From the NCBI GenBank assembly GCA_050743125.1, contig JBOGEB010000001.1, positions 1 to 64,000 of the forward strand: a DNA stretch of 64,000 nucleotides, written 5' to 3'. Both the position numbers and the translations under genes were made by a program. The notes below the pieces were generated by a model. It saw only the letters and a list, made by a program, of their open reading frames with translations. It did no database searches and was not told where the DNA came from. This document shows, piece after piece, positions 18,429-26,980 of the stretch (its first letter is position 1; each line of letters starts with the position of its first letter). The stretch comes from JBOGEB01 sp050743125 (lineage in GTDB: Bacteria > Actinomycetota > Nitriliruptoria > Euzebyales > Egibacteraceae).

Positions 18429-19263
18429 ATGCCGGAGCTACTAGCAGCCGCACATGAGCTGACCAGCGCATTCCTGCAGCTGGTCGACGCTCGACTCCCA
18501 GGTCGGGTCGAAGGGCTCTACCTCACGGGCTCGATCGCCCTCGGCGGCTTCCGTCCCGGCGTCAGCGACGTCGACTTCGTGGCAATGACCGTCGAGCCGC
18601 TGGGCGACCGCGCGCTCGACGTGCTCGATCACGTCCACGCGGAGCTGCGCGCAAGCCCGAACCGGCCAGCGTTTGAGGGGATCTACCTGCGCTGGGCCGA
18701 CCTGTCCGGCCCCCCAGAGCAAGCGCAGCACCGCCCCTACTCTCGGCGGCGTCTTCCACCGTGGCAAGGTCTGCTTCGAGGCCAATCCCGTCACCTGGCA
18801 GGTGCTCCGCGACCACGCCGTAGTAGTGCGCGGCCCCACCTCCGCCGCTCTCGATATCTGGACCGATCCGAAGGTTCTGGCCGGCTGGGCGATCGCCAAC
18901 CTCAACAGCTATTGGGCGAGCTGGGTCGAACGGCATGCCAGCCTGCTGGCGAATACGCCAGATCCGGCACGGTTCGACGCGCAGGATGGCGCCTGGGGCG
19001 CGCTGGGCGTCGCCCGGCTGCACTACACGCTGGCCACCGGTGGGATCACCTCCAAGGACGGCGCTGGCGCCTACGCCATGGCCGCCTTCCCTCCGCGCTG
19101 GCACCCGATCCTGTCTGCGTGCCGGGCTGCCCGCCGCCAGGCGGCTCCTGCCCCGTTCACCGCAGCCCAGTTCGGCGAGGTCGTTGCCTTCGCTCAAGCC
19201 GTGATCAACGACGCGAACACGCTCGCTCGACGCCAAGCCGCTTCCTTCACTGGCTCGAGCTGA
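18429..19263 (+). pseudogene. Nucleotidyltransferase (aminoglycoside adenylyltransferase-like), frameshifted
   Basis: The N-terminal frame holds the polymerase-beta nucleotidyltransferase signature LTGSIALGGFRPGVSDVDFV (G-S plus D-x-D metal site, about residues 30-51). Near 18725 the homology moves to the frame of 18673-19263 (GGVFHRGKVCFEANPVTWQV to the C-terminus), which resembles the helical domain following the transferase domain in streptomycin/spectinomycin adenylyltransferases (ANT(3'')-like). Joined, it would be about 275 residues. One base-pair indel would restore it. Substrate unproven. Confidence 0.6.
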
Positions 19264-19307
19264 CCGGGTCGAGGCCCGAGCAGCCTCGTGGCGGTCAGGA
19301 GCAGGCT

Positions 19308-19500
19308 CGGCGTGCCGTCGGCGAGGAACGGTCCGAACGGGCCGTTGAAGCGGATTTCGACTTGTTTCTCGCCGAGCAGCGTCTTGCCGGTCACCGCGTA
19401 CGTCGCCCGGGCGGGTATGCGGTAGGCGGCGTTCAGCTTGGGCGTGGCGATTGCCCGCAGGTCCGGGTCGAGCGTGATGTCGCCGGCTTCGCCGACGTGC
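19308..19500 (-). pseudogene. Diverged mceA fragment
   Basis: The minus strand encodes an MCE-domain piece (DPDLRAIATPKLNAAYRIPA, ATYAVTGKTLLGEKQVEIRF) corresponding to mceA at about 6713-6904. The two are roughly 80 percent identical by eye, much less similar than the adjoining yrbE copy. It joins that copy at a GCCGACG microhomology near 19491-19500, skipping the 3' part of yrbE, all of the second yrbE and the 5' part of mceA. This is a remnant of a second mce locus or a rearrangement scar. Confidence 0.6.
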
Positions 19501-20022
19501 CGCCTTGCACCGGCACGGCGAACACCCAGCCGCCCATGATCCCGGCGACGCCGACGACCGAGACGGACAGGACCGCGACGACGCTCGCGGCGAGCAGCCG
19601 CGGGGCGATCAGCCGTTGGACCGGGTCGATGCCCATGACCTGCAGCGCGTCGATCTCCTCGCGGATTCTGCGGCTGCCGAGGTCCGCGCACATCGCGCTG
19701 CCGCCCGCGCCACAGATGAGCAGCGCGGTCGCGATCGGCGCCTGCTCGCGGACCGTGGCGAGCAGCAGCGCGGAGCCGATCTGGGACTGCGCGCCGATCT
19801 GGCGGAAGAACGTGCCGACGTGCAGCGCGATGATCATCCCGAACGGCGCCGAGATGAGGATCAGCGGGAGACAGGACACCTTCGCGATGAACCAGCACTG
19901 GCTGACGAGCTCCCGCCACTGCAACGGCCTTCTGCCCAGCGCGAGCGTCCCGTCCACAGCCATCGCGGTGATCCCGCCCAGCTCGCGCAGCGCGCTCCGA
20001 ACCATCCTCACCCGCGACCTCG
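19433..20022 (-). pseudogene. Truncated near-identical copy of first yrbE permease
   Basis: Bases 19506-20022 match 8189-8705 with one difference (T at 8694 versus C at 20011), which turns the yrbE start codon from ATG into GTG. The encoded protein is identical for about 168 residues and then runs out of frame through the mceA fragment to a stop at 19433. Lacking the last third and the second permease, it is not expected to function. The sequence identity implies a very recent duplication, gene conversion, or an assembly artefact. Confidence 0.75.
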
Positions 20023-20296
20023 CTCGCCGCCAGCGTCTGAAGATCCTCGAGATCCTGCGTCAGCACCACCGCGCGGCCACCCTGAGCGGCTCGGCGATGA
20101 CGAGCGCGTCAACGGTCGCATTGCTGCCCGTCTGAGCAAGCAACCGGCCGGCGGCACAGGCGATGCTCTCGGCCACCCATGTCACCCATGTGTGCGCGCT
20201 GCTCCAGCGCGACCGTGATCCAGGCCCGAATCAGCGTTTCGCCATGCTCCCAAGCGATGATCACGCCAGAGTCCAGGACGAGCCGCTCGGACATCA
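20020..20296 (-). pseudogene. PIN-domain (VapC-like) toxin remnant
   Basis: The ATG at 20296 overlaps the repaired stop of the antitoxin (TGATG). The start reads MSERLVLDSGVIIAWEHGE, with the first catalytic Asp of PIN nucleases. After about 35 codons the sequence jumps to the family's C-terminal part (AGRLLAQTGSNATVDALVIA, then VVLTQDLEDLQTLAA in yet another frame). About half of the usual 130 residues are missing and frames are broken, so it is not functional. Confidence 0.55.
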
Positions 20297-20508
20297 CCGG
20301 AAGTTGGACCAAACTGCTCGCACCTCTGCAAGGAGATCCTCGGGCGCTGGCCCGAACGCGGCCTTCTGGCGGTGAGCAACTCGGCGACCCGGTCGTGCTG
20401 TAGCTGGCGCTCGACGGCGGCGTTCACGTAGGCGGATAGGTTCTGTCCTGCGCGCTCGCGCGCTTCGCGCAGGACATCCTCGGCGAGCGTGACCGAGACC
20501 TTGGCCAA
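20294..20508 (-). pseudogene. VapB-like antitoxin, frameshifted
   Basis: Starts MAKVSVTLAEDVLREARERA, a ribbon-helix-helix type antitoxin N-terminus. After AELLTA (near 20368) the natural continuation lies one frame over: AAFGPAPEDLLAEVRAVWSN, ending in a TGA that overlaps the toxin ATG. In the unshifted frame the protein runs on into the toxin. The intact ancestor would be about 70 residues and bind the neighbouring toxin's C-terminus through its tail. Confidence 0.55.
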
Positions 20509-20524
20509 TTCGCTTTCCCTTTAT

Positions 20525-20670
20525 GCCCTATTCATGTTCTCTGGCTGCACGCATTTGAGCGTACGTCGTAGGTGGGCGCCCGAAAGGAGCAGTTCGTGAA
20601 CTTGTCCACCCCTTTGACGGGCAGAAGGTCCGCAATCAACTCCAGGCGTGGCTCATCGGCTCCGCGCGGC
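20525..20670 (+). repeat. Intergenic paralogous segment, copy A (pair with 22143-22285)
   Basis: Shares several conserved blocks in the same order with 22143-22285: GCCCGAAA, TTCGTGAACTTGTCC, CTTTGAC, AGGTCCG and GCGTGGCTCATC. The spacing is nearly constant. Similarity extends across the region upstream of a small ORF start, so it looks like a duplicated promoter plus 5' gene region flanking the TPR regulator at 20820-22130 on both sides. Confidence 0.5.
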
Positions 20671-20747
20671 TGCGAGCTGGTCCGCAGCCTCGGCCGGCTC
20701 GCGGTATCACGGCTGAGGTCGAGGAGCTACTCGCCCGCCGGACGTGA
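20596..20747 (+). pseudogene. Small ORF with strong RBS, frameshift
   Basis: GTG at 20596 lies six bases after AGGAG. The first codons (VNLS) are shared with the paralogous segment at 22223. A single indel near 20612 leads into a well-formed C-terminal part (FDGQKVRNQLQAWLIGSARL ... EVEELLARRT) ending at TGA 20745-20747. The restored protein would be about 50 residues. It sits in a segment (20525-20670) similar to 22143-22285 and may be a small partner gene of the TPR regulators. Function unknown. Confidence 0.4.
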
Positions 20748-20819
20748 CCGGCACACCAGCGCAAGCCTCCGGCGAGCGGCCCCGGGCCTTGCCGCAGGTC
20801 CAGCGGAGCTTGGTTTTGT

Positions 20820-22130
20820 CTAGTCGGCGAGAGCGAGCCGCTCGTCCAACTCGATCACCGTGTCCAGCAAACGCCACGGCTTCGGGAACGCCCGGCGCGC
20901 CTTGCGGATCTCGCCGTTGATGACCCTGAGCTCGTGCGTCTTGGACTCGTCCAGCGCCGCGACGCCGGACGCGCACGCCCGGTCAGGGTCGTCCAGCGCC
21001 ACGCACGCATCCATCACGAACTTGTGGAGGTGGAAGCGGCGAACGGGCAGGGTCGTGCCCTCCAGCGCATCGTCGAACAGCTCAAGCGCCTCGGCCGGGC
21101 GTCCGAGCCCTAGGTGCCGGAACCCTGTGTAGACCTTCGGCCGAGGACCGACGTCCCAGCCGGCCAGCTCCCCGTGGGTGGACCACCAGCCCCAACCGGG
21201 CCCGTCGTGAGGGATGAGCGCCGCAGCGGCCCGCGTGTGCTCGAGGAACCGCCCCGAGACGAGGTCGTCCCCGTGCGCGGCGCGCTCTACCGAGAGGCTC
21301 CCGAACACATACGCGCGCGCCGCAGGCGGAAGGAAAGAATGGAACGCGGCAGCGGCCTCGAGCGCCTCGACCACCTTGGCTCGGTCCGAGTCGGGCTCGT
21401 ACGAGGGAATCCACGCGCAGCCGACGAGCGCGAGCGCCTCCAGCCGCCGGTCACCCGCCTGCCGCGCCAGCCTCAGCGCGTCGGCGAACCAGGAGTCCGC
21501 CTCGGCGAGCCGGCCAGCGTTCATCTCGCCGTAGCCGGCCAGGCACGCCGCGTCCGAGGCGACCGCGGTCAGCCGCGTCCTCGTGCCGCCGGTCATCGTC
21601 GCTTGGTCGAGCAGGTCGAGCAGGGTGTAGACGTGCGCCTTCGCGGACCGGATCACGTCGGCGTTCGGCGTGTCCGCGTAGGCGCCGCCCAGGCGGGTCG
21701 CGGTCTGCATGGCGGTGGCCAGGTCGCCGGCGCCGATGGACGCGCGTCCTTCGAGCAGCTGCGCGACGGCGGTGAGCTGGGAGACCGGCAGCAGCAACCC
21801 CGCCGCTCCCAGGACCTCCAACGCCTTTCGACGGTTCACTTCGACGGTCCATTCGTCTGGGGTCATCCAGGTCCACCAGCGGGCGGCTTCGAAGGTGTCT
21901 CCTAGCCCGAGCTGGGCGACCGAGCCGACCTTGAAGTATTTGCACAACGCGCGTCGGAACAAGCGGAACGGCCTGTTCGTGCGGGCCTCCCAGCGGCGCA
22001 GGGTGCGCGCGTTGATCCCCCCGCCCTCCTCACAGCACAGCTCGAGCTGGACGCACGTCTCGGGCCTGTTCAGTCCCAGAAGCAAGCGGCGGATCTCCAG
22101 CTCGGTGACCTTGCGCACACAATCGTCCAA
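20820..22130 (-). CDS. Helix-turn-helix/TPR regulator
   Basis: 436-residue protein. The N-terminal about 70 residues form a putative DNA-binding part (EEGGGINARTLRRWEARTNR), followed by WTPDEW-like linker and TPR-type helical repeats (AGDLATAMQTATRLGGAYAD, AGYGEMNAGRLAEADSWFAD). It belongs to the large actinobacterial family of TPR-bearing transcriptional regulators. The frame is intact. It lies between two paralogous intergenic segments, suggesting a local duplication. Target genes unknown. Confidence 0.65.
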   Translation of the reverse strand: MDDCVRKVTELEIRRLLLGLNRPETCVQLELCCEEGGGINARTLRRWEARTNRPFRLFRRALCKYFKVGSVAQLGLGDTFEAARWWTWMTPDEWTVEVNRRKALEVLGAAGLLLPVSQLTAVAQLLEGRASIGAGDLATAMQTATRLGGAYADTPNADVIRSAKAHVYTLLDLLDQATMTGGTRTRLTAVASDAACLAGYGEMNAGRLAEADSWFADALRLARQAGDRRLEALALVGCAWIPSYEPDSDRAKVVEALEAAAAFHSFLPPAARAYVFGSLSVERAAHGDDLVSGRFLEHTRAAAALIPHDGPGWGWWSTHGELAGWDVGPRPKVYTGFRHLGLGRPAEALELFDDALEGTTLPVRRFHLHKFVMDACVALDDPDRACASGVAALDESKTHELRVINGEIRKARRAFPKPWRLLDTVIELDERLALAD

Positions 22131-22142
22131 TTCCTTTGCCCC

Positions 22143-22906
22143 TTATATGCCTTGTCACGCCCGCTTCGCTGAGCGAACTCAAAGCGTACCCCGCAGGTGA
22201 GAGTGCCCGAAATAGACGATTCGTGAACTTGTCCGGGCTCTTTGACCGGCGCAGGTCCGGCGATCAGCACGAAGCGTGGCTCATCCGCCAAGGAGACGCG
22301 CCTCACCATCGCCCTAGGAGCGAGCAGCGTGGAAGCCGACCGGACTCACCGCGGGTCGGCGAGCGGTGGTGGGGGTGGACCGGGAGGATCCGCTGGTGGT
22401 CTCGTGCCCGATGTGCGGGGTGGGCGACGTCCCCGTGTACCGCCGAGGCGCCCCGATCGCTGGTGCGGGCCGCGATCGAGCACTGGCTCGTCGACCACTG
22501 GGACCGGGCCGGGCTCGACGAGGAGGCCGCGCCGTGAGTGGCTTCCGGGATCCCGCCGAGGTGACGCTGGGCGTCGCTACGGTCCTCTCGTCACGACCGA
22601 CTGCTGCGAGACGCGCATGGCGCCGCCCCAGGGACGGGTAGACCTGATACTGCCGCACCGGCTGGTGTGTCTGGGCTGCACGCCATCCCGGCAGGGGGGC
22701 GGGCGGTGACTTCCGGAGTCGTCTTCGGCGAGGACGACCGACCTGTCTGGCATGCCAAGGCAGCCTTCGCCGAGTTGCCGAAAGGAGTGATGGGCGAAAC
22801 CGCGCGCCGATCGAGATCATTTCTCTTGGCCACGCGAGCGCCGCTGCGACCGCTGACGCGAAGAAGGTGCCCGCAGGTCTGGGCGGGGGACCGCCACGAT
22901 CAGTCG
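22143..22906 (+). other. Gene-poor region with decayed small ORFs
   Basis: Bases 22143-22285 form the second copy of the paralogous segment; its GTG ORF (VNLSGLFDRRRSGDQHEAWL) has no good ribosome-binding site. At 22366-22538 a CPMCGVGD zinc-ribbon-like start changes frame to APRSLVRAAIEHWLVDHWDR and a stop, so it reads as a broken small gene. Around 22534-22710 two more short pieces (VSGFRDPAEVTLGVATVL and TTDCCETRMAPP) lie in different frames. None is intact. Confidence 0.4.
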
Positions 22907-25291
22907 TCAGTGCTCCTGTGACAGGCGGTCCGTCAGCTCGTCCACGGTGATGAGGACCTGGCGGGCTTTGGGGCCTTCGGAGGGGCCGACGACGCCCATC
23001 TGCTCGAGCTCGTCCATGAGGCGGCCGGCGCGGGCGAAGCCGATCTTCAGCTTGCGCTGGAGCATCGAGGTGGAGCCCAGCCCCGAGCGGACGACCAGGC
23101 CCATGGCGGCGCGCGTCAGGGCGTCGTCGTCGGCGTCCTCGCCGGTCACGTCGGCGCGCAGCGCGTCCTCGCCCTCGCGCACAATCCCAGGGGCGTACTC
23201 GGCCTCGCGTTGGGTTTTGCACCAGCCGACGACCTGCTCGATCTCGCCCTCGTCGACGTAGCAGCCCTGGATCCGCTGGGGTTTGTTCGCGTTCGCCGGC
23301 AGGAACAGCATGTCGCCGTGGCCGACGAGCTTCTCGGCGCCCCCCTGGTCGAGGATCGTGCGGCTGTCCGCCTGGGTGGCCATCGCCAGCGCGATGCGTG
23401 ACGGGATGTTCGCCTTGATCAGCCCGGTCACGACGTCGACCGACGGCCGTTGGGTCGCGACGATGAGGTGGATCCCCACGGCCCGGGCCATCTGTGCGAT
23501 CCGCACGATCGTGGACTCGACGTCGCGCGGGGCGACCATCATGAGGTCGGCGAGTTCGTCGATGATGCACAGCACATACGGCAGCTCGTCCCACTGCGCG
23601 TCCGCCTGGCCGGACAGCGCCGGAGCGCGGCGCACCGAGCTGTCCCGCACCGCCGCGTTGTACGTGTCGATGTTGCGGTAGCCGAGCAGCGCGAGCCGCT
23701 CGTAGCGCTGCTCCATCTCCTTGACGACCCAGTCGAGCGCCTCGGTCGCGCGCCGGGGGTCGGTCACGACCGGGGTCAGCAGGTGTGGAGCGCCGTCGTA
23801 GTGGTTCAGCTCGACGCGCTTCGGGTCGATGAGGATCATCCGCACCTGCGCCGGCGTCGCGCGCATCAGCACCGACGTGACGATCCCGTTCATCGTCACC
23901 GACTTGCCCGACCCCGTGGCGCCAGCGATCAACAGGTGGGGCATCGTGGCGAGGTTCACCATCACGTCGTTCTTCGCGATGTCGATGCCAAGACCCACCG
24001 CGAGTGGGTGGTGCTGGGCGCTCGCCTCGGCCGAGCGGAGCACGTCGCCGAGCGCGACGAGGTCGCGGTCCCGGTTCGGCACCTCGATCCCGATCGCGGA
24101 CTTGCCTGGGATCGGCGAGACGATCCGGATCTCGGGCGTCTTGAGCGCGTAGGCGATGTCCGGCTCCAGCCTCGTGACCGCTGACACGCGCACGCCCTGA
24201 CCGAGCTCGATCTCGAACCGGGTCACGGTCGGGCCGCGCTGGGCCTGCGAGACCTTGGCGTCCACGCCGAACTGGCTGAGCATGCGCTCGAGCGCCTTCT
24301 CCATCTCTTTGAGGCTGCGGAGGTTCCCCGCAGCGATACGGCCGATACGGAGCAGGTCGGGTGGAGGAAGCTGGTAATCCCCCCGCGCCGCCGGCAGCGA
24401 CAGCTTGCGCGCCGGCCCAGGTCCAGGCGCTGAGGTGTCCACGCCCCGTGGGAGAAGCTGCGTGTCGGTGAGCTCTCCAGGGCGCGTGGCGGGGGCCGGC
24501 AGCTCGTCTGTGTCGGAGTCTTCGTCGGGCGTCTTGGGGAGAGGTCCCTCACGCGGCGCTCCGGCGCGGGACTGGTGCCGCTGCAGCGACACCCCACCAC
24601 GGACGAAGGTGCTCACGACAGCCTGGACGAGCAGACGCGGGGGCGTCGATGTCGCCATCAGCGTGCCGACGGCGAGCAGCGCGCCGAGGAGCACCGCCGC
24701 ACCTGCGGTCGCGGCGACCGCTTTCAACGGCAGCGCGGCGGCAGCCCCCAGCCAGCCAGCGATCTGCCCGAGCGTGAGCGTGCCGGCGTTGAAGCCCGGC
24801 GCGCCCGCCCCGAGATGCCACAGCCCGGTCAGCGCGACGAAGCCGAGCAGCGCACCCGTGACGCGCTGCCGGCTGGTCGGTTGCGACTCGCGGAGCAGCA
24901 GGATCCCCCCACCAGCGAGCGCGAGCGGCGTCCCGAGCGCGAAGACTCCGAACAGCCCGCGCTCCAGGCCGGAAAGGAACGTCCCCACCACGCCGGCAGA
25001 CCCCTCGACGAAGAGTCCGAGCGCGGACAGGACGGCGAGCACCAGCAGCATCACGCCCCAGATGTCCCGTAGCAGGTCGTCAGGCGGCTGCCGCTCCGGC
25101 TGCCGCGAACCCCGGTGGGGCGGCGGGGCCTTCCGCCGTGTCGCTTTCGTCCGTCCCCTTCCCGCTGTTGCCTTGCTGGTGCCCTTCTGACGTGTACGGG
25201 TCTTGCCAGCGGAGCCACCCTGACGTTTCCCAGGGCTCCCCGCAGGTTTGCGAGGCGCCGCCCGTTTCGACCGGGTGGACTGGCGAGTCAC
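22907..25291 (-). CDS. ftsK: FtsK/SpoIIIE DNA translocase
   Basis: 794-residue septal DNA translocase that clears the chromosome during division. A basic Lys/Arg/Thr-rich N-terminus (about 1-70) is followed by four to five membrane segments (about 75-230), a variable linker, the FtsK alpha/beta motor (Walker A AGATGSGKSVTMNG near residue 450, Walker B region MILIDPKRVELNHY) and a C-terminal gamma winged-helix domain (STSMLQRKLKIGFARAGRLM) that reads orienting sequences. GTG start with GAGG eight bases upstream. It follows rnj by three bases in the dapA-rnj-ftsK operon. All parts are present and full length. Confidence 0.93.
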   Translation of the reverse strand: MTRQSTRSKRAAPRKPAGSPGKRQGGSAGKTRTRQKGTSKATAGRGRTKATRRKAPPPHRGSRQPERQPPDDLLRDIWGVMLLVLAVLSALGLFVEGSAGVVGTFLSGLERGLFGVFALGTPLALAGGGILLLRESQPTSRQRVTGALLGFVALTGLWHLGAGAPGFNAGTLTLGQIAGWLGAAAALPLKAVAATAGAAVLLGALLAVGTLMATSTPPRLLVQAVVSTFVRGGVSLQRHQSRAGAPREGPLPKTPDEDSDTDELPAPATRPGELTDTQLLPRGVDTSAPGPGPARKLSLPAARGDYQLPPPDLLRIGRIAAGNLRSLKEMEKALERMLSQFGVDAKVSQAQRGPTVTRFEIELGQGVRVSAVTRLEPDIAYALKTPEIRIVSPIPGKSAIGIEVPNRDRDLVALGDVLRSAEASAQHHPLAVGLGIDIAKNDVMVNLATMPHLLIAGATGSGKSVTMNGIVTSVLMRATPAQVRMILIDPKRVELNHYDGAPHLLTPVVTDPRRATEALDWVVKEMEQRYERLALLGYRNIDTYNAAVRDSSVRRAPALSGQADAQWDELPYVLCIIDELADLMMVAPRDVESTIVRIAQMARAVGIHLIVATQRPSVDVVTGLIKANIPSRIALAMATQADSRTILDQGGAEKLVGHGDMLFLPANANKPQRIQGCYVDEGEIEQVVGWCKTQREAEYAPGIVREGEDALRADVTGEDADDDALTRAAMGLVVRSGLGSTSMLQRKLKIGFARAGRLMDELEQMGVVGPSEGPKARQVLITVDELTDRLSQEH

Positions 25292-25294
25292 GGA

Positions 25295-26980
25295 TTAGAC
25301 CTCGACGAGCAGCGGGAGGATCACCGGCCGGCGCCCGACCTGATCTCGCCAGAAGCGCCCCAGCGTGATCGAGATCGTCCGACGGACGAGCGCCGGGTCG
25401 CTGTCCCCCTCCTGGAGGCGAAGCTCGTCGGCGAGGGTCTTCGTGGCCAGGTCGAGGAGTGCCGCCTGCTCGACCTCGTAGATGATCCCCTGTTGGACGA
25501 CCTCGGGCTCACCGACGATCCGTGCGTGCTGGTCGAGGACGACGACGGCGACGCAGATACCCTCGCTCGACAGCTTCTCGCGGTGGCGGAGCACCGCGTT
25601 GCCGACGTCCCCCACGCCCAAGCCATCGACGAACACCCGGCCCGGCTGGAACGACGTGCCCCGCCGGACGACTCCGCGCTCCAGCACGACGGTGTCGCCG
25701 TCCTCGCAGACGAATACCTGCTCAGGGGAGGTGCCGGTCTCGATCGCGAGCCGCGCGTGCGTGACGAGGTGCCGGTACTCGCCGTGCACCGGCACGAACG
25801 CTGCGGCGCGGACGATGTTGTGGAAGAACTTCAGCTCCTCGGCGGTGGCATGGCCCGAGACGTGGACGGGTGCGATCCCTTTGTGGACGACGTTCGCGCC
25901 CTGTCGGCACAAGCCGTTGATCGACCGGTAGATCGCCGCCTCGTTGCCGGGGATGACCGAGGACGCCATGACGACCGTGTCACCCGGTGACAGCTTGACC
26001 TGCTTGTGCTGCCCGGTGGCCATCAGCGAGAGCGCGGCGTACGGCTCACCCTGGGATCCAGTGCAGATGATCACCGTGGCCTCGCGCGGCATGCGCTCGA
26101 CCTCGCACATGTCGACGAGGTCGTCATCCGAGTAGTGCAGGTGGCCGAGCGACCGGGCGATCGGCATCGTGCGCTGCATCGACCGGCCGACGAAGCAGAA
26201 CTTCCGGCCGACCTCGAGCGCCGCGTCGATCGTCTGCTGTACACGGTGGACGTGGCTGGAGAACGTCGTCACGACGATCTGGCCGCGGGCCTCGTTGAAG
26301 ACATCGCGGAGCGTCACCCCGACGCGTCGTTCCGTCGGTACGTAACCGGGGACGTCGGCATTCGTCGAGTCGCAGAGCAGGAGCGCGACCCCGTCGTCGC
26401 CGAGCGCCGCGACATGCGGCAGGTCGGTGACCCGCCCGTCGATCGGGGTCTGGTCGAGCTTGAAGTCGCCCGAGTGGAAGATCGTCCCGTGCGGGGTGTG
26501 AAACGCGACCGCGAGCCCGTCGGGGATCGAGTGCGTGACCGCCACGAACTCGATGTCGAACGGACCGGTCGTGATCCGCTCGCCCGCCTCGACCTCGCGG
26601 AGATCGGCCGAGACGTCCGGGTGCTCCTCCAACTTCGAGGAGATCAGCCCGAGGGTCAGCCGGCTGCCGTAGACCGGCACGGACGGGAACTCCCGTAGGA
26701 GGAACGGGAGCGCGCCCATGTGGTCCTCGTGCCCATGGGTGATCACGACGCAGTGGAGATCGTCGGCCCGCGACCGCAGCCGCGCCCAGTCCGGAAGGAT
26801 GAGGTCGATCCCGTAGTGCTGGGCGTCGGGGAAGGACAAGCCGACGTCGAGCAGCGCGATCCGCCCGTCGACCTCGACGCTGGCCATGTTGCAGCCGATC
26901 TCGCCGAGGCCGCCGTAGAACGCCACCTCCACCGGCGAACTCCCGGCCGCCGGGGTAAGCGAGCGCGTGCGATCCCTCAC
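25295..26980 (-). CDS. rnj: Ribonuclease J
   Basis: 561-residue metallo-beta-lactamase/beta-CASP ribonuclease with 5' exo- and endonuclease activity in mRNA decay and rRNA maturation. The frame stays open upstream, but the GTG at 26980 overlaps the dapA stop (GTGA), giving the usual family length. Motifs: VVITHGHEDHMGALPFLL (zinc-binding HxHxDH), GDFKLDQTP, TFSSHVHRVQ, GSQGEPYAAL (beta-CASP) and the C-terminal domain ending LPLLVEV. The dapA-rnj-ftsK order is conserved in actinobacteria. Confidence 0.93.
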   Translation of the reverse strand: MRDRTRSLTPAAGSSPVEVAFYGGLGEIGCNMASVEVDGRIALLDVGLSFPDAQHYGIDLILPDWARLRSRADDLHCVVITHGHEDHMGALPFLLREFPSVPVYGSRLTLGLISSKLEEHPDVSADLREVEAGERITTGPFDIEFVAVTHSIPDGLAVAFHTPHGTIFHSGDFKLDQTPIDGRVTDLPHVAALGDDGVALLLCDSTNADVPGYVPTERRVGVTLRDVFNEARGQIVVTTFSSHVHRVQQTIDAALEVGRKFCFVGRSMQRTMPIARSLGHLHYSDDDLVDMCEVERMPREATVIICTGSQGEPYAALSLMATGQHKQVKLSPGDTVVMASSVIPGNEAAIYRSINGLCRQGANVVHKGIAPVHVSGHATAEELKFFHNIVRAAAFVPVHGEYRHLVTHARLAIETGTSPEQVFVCEDGDTVVLERGVVRRGTSFQPGRVFVDGLGVGDVGNAVLRHREKLSSEGICVAVVVLDQHARIVGEPEVVQQGIIYEVEQAALLDLATKTLADELRLQEGDSDPALVRRTISITLGRFWRDQVGRRPVILPLLVEV

